DNA of 10,967 nt from Spirochaetaceae bacterium. GTDB taxonomy: Bacteria; Spirochaetota; Spirochaetia; Treponematales; Breznakiellaceae. Under the pieces are notes generated by a model, which had not been told where the DNA came from, did no database searches, and saw only the letters and a program-made list of their open reading frames with translations. Shown piece after piece: positions 6,375 to 10,967 of this stretch. The stretch spans positions 1 through 10,967 of the forward strand of contig JAIRMO010000101.1 in assembly GCA_031258625.1 (NCBI GenBank), written 5' to 3'. Position numbers and translations under genes: made by a program. Numbering within the stretch: the first letter of the stretch is position 1; the number at the start of each line of letters is the position of its first letter.

Positions 6375-8999
6375 ATGAACTATTTGGAACTTCCCGTTTA
6401 TAAACACAAGGATCTTATCCTTTCGGTCCTGGCGGAAAATCAGGTGGTGGTGGTGGAAAGCCCCACCGGATCAGGAAAAACCACCCAGCTTCCCGTGATC
6501 CTCCACGGCGCGGGCTATGGGGAAAAGGGTATTATCGGGGTTACCCAGCCCCGGCGGATCGCCGCGGTTTCGGTGAGCGAATACATAGCCCGGCAGATGG
6601 GCGCCTCCATACCGGGCATCGTGGGTTACAAGATGCGTTTTGAGGATAAAACCGACGAAACCACGAGGATCAAAATCATGACCGATGGGATCCTCCTCCA
6701 GGAAATGAAGCTCGACCCCTATCTGTCAAAATACGGATGTTTGCTGGTGGATGAGGCCCATGAACGGAGCCTTAATATAGATTTTATCCTGGGCCTCCTG
6801 AAACGGATTCTGGAAACACGGCCGGAATTTAAGGTGATCATTTCTTCCGCCACCATTAATGCCGAGGTCTTTTCCGAATATTTTGGGGAATGTCCGGTGG
6901 TGAAGATCGATGCCGTTACCTACCCCGTTACCCTTATTTACGATTCCCCGGATCCGGCGATCCCGGCCGATGGGAAGGGTGGTAATGGGTACCGGGGAGG
7001 CGGCGGCTTGGGCAGCGCCGGCGGTGAGGACGTCCTTTTGGATAAAATCGTAACGATCACCGAACGGATTATCGGTGAAAAACGGGAGGGAGATATTCTG
7101 ATATTCCTCTCCGGGGAAAAGATAATAAAAAATTGTATGACCCGGCTGGGTATGGGACCCGCGGGAAAATACCTCCACCTGGCGCCCCTTTATGGAAGGT
7201 TGGGTAAAGATGAGCAGGAACGGGTCTTTGACGCCCCCCCCCGGGGCAAGACCAAGGTCGTGATCTCCACCAATATCGCGGAGACTTCGGTTACCATCGA
7301 CGGAATTACTACGGTGATCGATTCGGGGTTGGCAAAACTCAACTACTACAACCCCCGGACTTTTACCTCCAGCTTGATTGAAGGACCGGTCTCAAAGGCG
7401 GCGGGAAACCAGCGGAAGGGCCGGGCAGGCCGTACCCGGGAGGGTACCTGCTATCGGCTTTACACCCGGAAGGACTTTGAAAACCGGCCTCTTTTTACCA
7501 CCGAAGAAATTTTCCGTACCGATCTGTCCGAAGTGGTCCTCCGGATGGCGGATCTGGGGATAAGCGCCTTTGAGGAATTTGACTTTATCTCTTCCCCCGG
7601 CCAGGAAGGGCTCATCGCCGCCATCGAAACCTTAAAGCTCCTGGATGCCCTGGAGCCGGATCGGAACCTTTCGAAGATCGGGAAGATGATGACCGAATTC
7701 CCCCTGCCCCCCCGGCAGTCCCGGATCATCGTGGAGGCGATCCTCAAGTATCCCCAGGTAACCCAGGAAACCATTATCGCCGCGGCCTTCCTTTCGACCC
7801 AGAGCCCCTATGTCCTGCCCCCGGGGGAAGAGACCGATGCCCGCCGGGCCCACCACAGCTTTAGGGATCCCGGCGGCGACTTTGTTTCCTACCTTACCTT
7901 GTTCGGCGCCTACAGGGCCGCCGGGGAAAAGGCAAAATTCTGCGAGAAAAATTACCTGGACGAAAAGGCCATGGCGGAAATTGTTAATGTGACGGAACAG
8001 TTGGAAGAGATAGTCTCCTCCCTGGGACTGCCGATCCTCTCCGGGGGCAGTACCGAAGATTACCTCTGCGCCATAGCCCGGGGCTTGATCCAGTTCGTCT
8101 GTATCCGGGAAGACCGGAATTCCTCCGGCGGCAGGCAGGCCAGGGGGGGCAGGGATTTCCGGGGGCCGCGATCCGAAGGGACCTACCGGAGCCTTACCGC
8201 GGACCGGATTCTTATTCACCCCGGATCGGTGATGTTTAAAATGGATCCCCAATATATTGTGGCCGGGGAAATTGTCCGGACCACCCGGATGTACGCCATG
8301 TCGGTTTCTCCCCTTTCCGGGAACGCCCTGGAAAAAATAAGCGGCGACCTATTTAAGGCCCTGGGAGGGAAATTCCCCATGACGGGAGAAAAACCCCTGG
8401 CCGGGGGAAAGATCAAGCGGGCCCGGGATTTTACCAATAACATAAAGATCGGCCAGGAACTGTTCGAGATTGAAACGGTAAAGGGAAAGAAACAGGTGGT
8501 CCTGCCCTGGGAACGGCTCTCCAAAATAAGGGACGATGCGGGGGGAGGAAAGGACGCCATATACAAGGGGCTCCGGGGCGCCATTATATTCGACGGCCGG
8601 TATACGCTCCTGGCGGGGGAAAAGCTTTCCCTCATCCTCTCCCTGGCCCCTTCTCTGGACCTTGAGGGCGCCCTGACCCGTTCCTGGCCAAGGAACAGGC
8701 GTTTTAATTCCCGGGAAGACCTCCCGGTTCTGTTGGATCAACTCCCCCTGATCCTCGCTCCGGCGCTTTGGAAGCCCCATGCCGAAGGTCCGCATAAAAA
8801 AGCCCTGGGATTCCTCTGCCTCTTTACCGACGGGACGGGAAACTACTGGTTTAAATGTTCCCGGGGCTTTCATACGGGGCTCAACGAAAGCCTGGCCAGC
8901 GTGGAGTCCCTTATTGACGAACTGGGGGAGGAGGTGGATATCGAAATCAAGCATATCGTAAACCAGACCTACCGGCGGCTTTCGGAATACCTGGGCTAA
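6375..8999 (+). CDS. hrpA: DEAH-box ATP-dependent RNA helicase, HrpA type
   Basis: A cytoplasmic DEAH-family RNA helicase. In Escherichia coli HrpA acts on stalled or collided ribosomes, and in Borrelia burgdorferi HrpA affects global gene expression and infectivity. The motifs are complete: Walker A SPTGSGKT (29-36), TQPRRIAAVSV, GYKMRFEDKT, MTDGILLQE, DEAH (126-129), SAT (158-160), STNIAETSVTIDG and QRKGRAGR (346-353). HA2-type and OB-fold-type regions follow. At 874 residues it is much shorter than E. coli HrpA (about 1300), so it probably lacks the long C-terminal DUF3418 region. HrpB is closer in length, but the motif wording and the spirochaetal context favour HrpA. Two low-complexity inserts stand out: a glycine-rich loop (about 197-217) and an arginine/glycine-rich segment (about 580-597). 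A C9 tract lies at 7234-7242. The ATG is the first in-frame start and gives the normal distance to Walker A. The peptidase-like gene begins three bases after the stop. Confidence 0.93.
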   Translation: MNYLELPVYKHKDLILSVLAENQVVVVESPTGSGKTTQLPVILHGAGYGEKGIIGVTQPRRIAAVSVSEYIARQMGASIPGIVGYKMRFEDKTDETTRIKIMTDGILLQEMKLDPYLSKYGCLLVDEAHERSLNIDFILGLLKRILETRPEFKVIISSATINAEVFSEYFGECPVVKIDAVTYPVTLIYDSPDPAIPADGKGGNGYRGGGGLGSAGGEDVLLDKIVTITERIIGEKREGDILIFLSGEKIIKNCMTRLGMGPAGKYLHLAPLYGRLGKDEQERVFDAPPRGKTKVVISTNIAETSVTIDGITTVIDSGLAKLNYYNPRTFTSSLIEGPVSKAAGNQRKGRAGRTREGTCYRLYTRKDFENRPLFTTEEIFRTDLSEVVLRMADLGISAFEEFDFISSPGQEGLIAAIETLKLLDALEPDRNLSKIGKMMTEFPLPPRQSRIIVEAILKYPQVTQETIIAAAFLSTQSPYVLPPGEETDARRAHHSFRDPGGDFVSYLTLFGAYRAAGEKAKFCEKNYLDEKAMAEIVNVTEQLEEIVSSLGLPILSGGSTEDYLCAIARGLIQFVCIREDRNSSGGRQARGGRDFRGPRSEGTYRSLTADRILIHPGSVMFKMDPQYIVAGEIVRTTRMYAMSVSPLSGNALEKISGDLFKALGGKFPMTGEKPLAGGKIKRARDFTNNIKIGQELFEIETVKGKKQVVLPWERLSKIRDDAGGGKDAIYKGLRGAIIFDGRYTLLAGEKLSLILSLAPSLDLEGALTRSWPRNRRFNSREDLPVLLDQLPLILAPALWKPHAEGPHKKALGFLCLFTDGTGNYWFKCSRGFHTGLNESLASVESLIDELGEEVDIEIKHIVNQTYRRLSEYLG

Positions 9000-9002
9000 G
9001 GG

Positions 9003-9896
9003 ATGCAGGAAGGGCCGCCCTATCATCGCTTCGGGGACTTTATCGCCCCCGCCGCGGACCGTTTCGCCATCCTCAGTTCCCTGATGGATGAATTGGACCT
9101 GGGGTTTTCGGTCCTTACCATATCGGGATGCCGCCATTTCCTCCTCTCCCCCGGACCGCGCGCTTCGCCGGGACCAGTTTTCCGCGGTCCGCCGCCGGTG
9201 ATTCCGGTGGCCCATTATGACCGGGTGGCGGATAGTCCGGGGGCCAATGATAACAGCGCGGCGGTATTTCTGCTCCTGGAAACCGCCATGAGGCTCCGGG
9301 AAGAGGGGGTCCAAAACTGGCGTATCATCTTTACCGATAAGGAAGAACTCGGCCTTGGAGAGGGCGTCACGGATCAGGGCTCCTATTCCCTGGCCCTGGG
9401 GCTGCGGGATACGGAACTCCGGGACGGCCGGTTCTACATCTTCGACGCCTGCGGCGTGGGGGATACGCTGATCATCTCCACCACCGCGGATCATCTGATG
9501 AAAAACGAGGAAGGTCCCGGAACGGAGCGGACCCGGCTTCTGGTTCAGCAACTCCGGAATGCCGCCCTGGAAACCGCCCGGGATCTCCTGATGGACCGGG
9601 TCCTTCTCCTGCGGACCCCCTTCTCCGACGATGCGGGTTTTCTCCGGGCCGGCATCGCCGCGCAGACCATCACCGTATTGCCCTCCCAGGAGGCGGCCCG
9701 GTTCGCCGCGCTCCTGCGAAAACAGCCGGAACTGGCGGATATTCTGATAAACCGGGACCTTCCCTATGACCGGCGCCGCATCTATATCCCCGAAACCTGG
9801 CGCAGCCTGAACAGTCCCGGAGACAGCCGCCTGCGGCTGACCCCGGAGCATTTTAAACGGGTGGTCCGCTTTGCCCTGGCCCTATGTAAGGGCTAG
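9003..9896 (+). CDS. M28-like zinc metallopeptidase homologue, possibly altered metal site
   Basis: A 297-residue soluble protein with no signal peptide, so probably cytoplasmic. It shows the layout of M28 aminopeptidase-type di-zinc hydrolases: VAHYDRV (His71, Asp73), GANDNSAA (Asp83, expected bridging ligand), IIFTDKEELGLG (Glu114-Glu115, expected general base and ligand) and FDACGVGD (Asp148). Near the C-terminal part TPFSDDAGFLRAGI (205-218) matches the usual SDHxxFxxxGI block, but the expected histidine ligand reads Asp210. The site may therefore bind metal differently or be inactive. Substrate is unknown. The ATG lies three bases after the hrpA stop, with only a GGG-type ribosome binding site squeezed against it, so translation is probably coupled to hrpA. 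A long open frame on the opposite strand here is a codon-bias shadow. The fold family is moderately sure; catalysis is not. Confidence 0.75.
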   Translation: MQEGPPYHRFGDFIAPAADRFAILSSLMDELDLGFSVLTISGCRHFLLSPGPRASPGPVFRGPPPVIPVAHYDRVADSPGANDNSAAVFLLLETAMRLREEGVQNWRIIFTDKEELGLGEGVTDQGSYSLALGLRDTELRDGRFYIFDACGVGDTLIISTTADHLMKNEEGPGTERTRLLVQQLRNAALETARDLLMDRVLLLRTPFSDDAGFLRAGIAAQTITVLPSQEAARFAALLRKQPELADILINRDLPYDRRRIYIPETWRSLNSPGDSRLRLTPEHFKRVVRFALALCKG

Positions 9897-9956
9897 CAGC
9901 AATTCCGAATTTGAAAGAAAAAATGGCCCGGGCAGAACATCTGCTAGCAAAACATA
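9883..9956. terminator. Long imperfect inverted repeat between convergent genes
   Basis: GCTAGCAG (9892-9899) pairs with CTGCTAGC (9941-9948). After a small internal loop, TATGT (9883-9887) pairs with ACATA (9952-9956). The 41-base loop contains its own small palindrome, AATTC-C-GAATT (9901-9911). The structure covers the stop codon of the peptidase-like gene and lies between two converging genes, so it could end transcripts from both sides. Neither side has a strong T-run, so its strength as a terminator is uncertain. Confidence 0.45.
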
Positions 9957-9975
9957 GATTGGAAGGCCCTGCCGG

Positions 9976-10967
9976 TCAAAACCTTGCGCCAAGGCCAAGA
10001 ACCGGTTTTATATAGCCCGCGGGATCGTCCCTGGTAAAAAGATGGCTGTATTCCGCGCCGCTTTCAAGGTACAAGGCGGTGCCCGGTATAAACCAGCGCA
10101 GGAAAATTCCGCCCTCCGCCGAAAACAGCCAGGTAAAGATTGAAGCGGAATTGTGATCTTCCGTTCCGTATACAAGATGTACCCCGGCGCCCGCGCGGAG
10201 GACCAGCGCCAGGGTATCCGTAAAGAACCGCTGATACAGCCCGTTCAAACGAAGGCTTCCCATGTGGATCTTCGTCGTATCGGAGTCCGGCATATTCCAG
10301 GAGGGGGCCAGTTCCAGCCCCAGGTCTCCCCAGGATCGCATGAGGGGCGTAAAGCCCACCCTGAGGGAAACTCCCGCGGGGTAGAAGACACGGTCAAAGG
10401 GGCTAAACAAATATCCGTAGAGGGGAATTATCGGGGCGTATTCCGCAGAAACATAGGGGCCGCGAAGATCGGGAGCATCGCCGGCTGTCCCGGATGTGTC
10501 CGGGGCAGCCGTATCGGCCGCATCGGCGGCCCTTTCCGGGGCAGCGGCATCGGCGGCATCAGCATCAGCAGTCGTATCGGCGGCGGCGGGGACCGGCGGA
10601 GGCTCAATGGTGATGTCCAGGGAGGCTTCCAGGCCGCCGGGGTTCCTGATCCGCACCCGGTAGGGGCCCGGCGCAAGCCGGGTAAAAACCAGCCGGGCGC
10701 TTTCTCCCTCGGGAAAAAATGCCGGGGGCGCGATGTCCCCGCCGCCTGACTCCGGCTGTATATGCAGTTCCGCCCCCTCGACCATGTTTGCGCCCCGGAG
10801 GGTGATCACCACCGGCGGATCGCCCTCCCCGGCGGCCGGAAAGTCCTGGCTAAAGGAGTGCAGTTCCGGCTGCAGGGCCGGGAATACCCGGAAGGGAATC
10901 CAGGGGGAAATTCCCGCCGGACGGTTCAAAAGGTTGTAGACCCCTATCCGGTACCGGTACGAGCCGG
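9976..10967 (-). CDS. Outer-membrane beta-barrel protein with Ig-like stalk (partial, N-terminus outside window)
   Basis: The reading frame is open to the right edge (329 residues visible). A TTG at 10929 could be taken as a start, but the frame continues upstream in sense (SYRYRIGVYNL) and no signal peptide follows the TTG, so the true start lies outside. The visible part begins with a segment ending in WIPFRVFPALQPELHSFSQDF. An Ig/IPT-like domain follows (about 50-122, with ITLRGANMVEGAELHI and APGPYRVRIRNPGGLEASLDI), then an alanine/aspartate/threonine-rich linker (about 122-168). The last 160 residues alternate hydrophobic and polar residues like outer-membrane beta-strands (GVSLRVGFTPL, LALVLRAGAGVHLVYG, ALYLESGAEYSHLF) and end in GLGARF, with the terminal phenylalanine typical of proteins inserted by BamA. 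It probably sits in the outer membrane with the stalk in the periplasm or at the surface. I recognise no named family and assign no function. Confidence 0.7.
   Translation of the reverse strand, partial: GSYRYRIGVYNLLNRPAGISPWIPFRVFPALQPELHSFSQDFPAAGEGDPPVVITLRGANMVEGAELHIQPESGGGDIAPPAFFPEGESARLVFTRLAPGPYRVRIRNPGGLEASLDITIEPPPVPAAADTTADADAADAAAPERAADAADTAAPDTSGTAGDAPDLRGPYVSAEYAPIIPLYGYLFSPFDRVFYPAGVSLRVGFTPLMRSWGDLGLELAPSWNMPDSDTTKIHMGSLRLNGLYQRFFTDTLALVLRAGAGVHLVYGTEDHNSASIFTWLFSAEGGIFLRWFIPGTALYLESGAEYSHLFTRDDPAGYIKPVLGLGARF

Noticed and set aside
8349..9851. 500-codon open frame on the minus strand opposite hrpA and the peptidase-like gene
   Set aside because: It is antisense to two genes with clear motifs. 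It is low in complexity and rich in Gly, Pro and Arg, with no recognisable domain; a shadow of GC-rich codon use.
10153..10749. 198-codon plus-strand open frame opposite the outer-membrane protein
   Set aside because: Arises from the repetitive Ala/Asp linker and beta-barrel codons read in antisense; Gly/Arg/Ile-rich and without family features.
10927..10929. TTG as start codon of the outer-membrane protein gene
   Set aside because: The frame continues to the window edge with plausible protein sequence, and no signal peptide follows the TTG as would be needed for an outer-membrane protein.

Overview
The window looks like chromosomal DNA of a spirochaete of the Treponema group. A termite-gut type treponeme is my best guess, from memory of those proteins. 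The basis is the set of protein types together: a lipoprotein with a relaxed spirochaetal lipobox, an RlpA with a SPOR domain, a VWA protein of a kind I associate with treponemes, a DEAH helicase of the HrpA type, and an outer-membrane protein with an Ig-like stalk. Coding DNA is GC-rich with many CCC/GGG codons. Intergenic DNA is clearly richer in A and T. I see no tRNA, rRNA, CRISPR array, transposase or phage gene.

Layout. Bases 1-869 (minus strand) hold the N-terminal part of a periplasmic substrate-binding protein of an ABC importer. It has a well-formed promoter, a possible operator and a strong ribosome binding site. A 457-base divergent region follows, containing the first copy of a hairpin-rich repeat. 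Next comes uvrB (1327-3321, plus), convergent with a small LPP20-like lipoprotein gene (3365-3949, minus). A second divergent region (3950-4285) carries the second copy of the repeat. A run of plus-strand genes follows: rlpA (4286-5137), a secreted VWA protein (5191-6303), hrpA (6375-8999) and an M28-like metallopeptidase homologue (9003-9896). An inverted repeat lies between this run and a convergent outer-membrane protein gene (9976 to beyond the right edge, minus).

How the genes fit together. Four products belong to the cell envelope (lipoprotein, RlpA, VWA protein, OMP). UvrB serves nucleotide excision repair. HrpA serves RNA or ribosome remodelling and is closely coupled to the peptidase-like gene. 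I see no single pathway and no defence or biosynthetic cluster.

The least ordinary content is non-coding. A dispersed repeat of chained hairpins occurs twice in the same orientation, each time in a divergent promoter region, and its two copies differ mainly by gain or loss of small palindromes. Several plus-strand genes lack a Shine-Dalgarno sequence, and three of them have a -10-like hexamer so close to the ATG that nearly leaderless mRNAs are possible. Two nine-base C tracts lie inside open reading frames.
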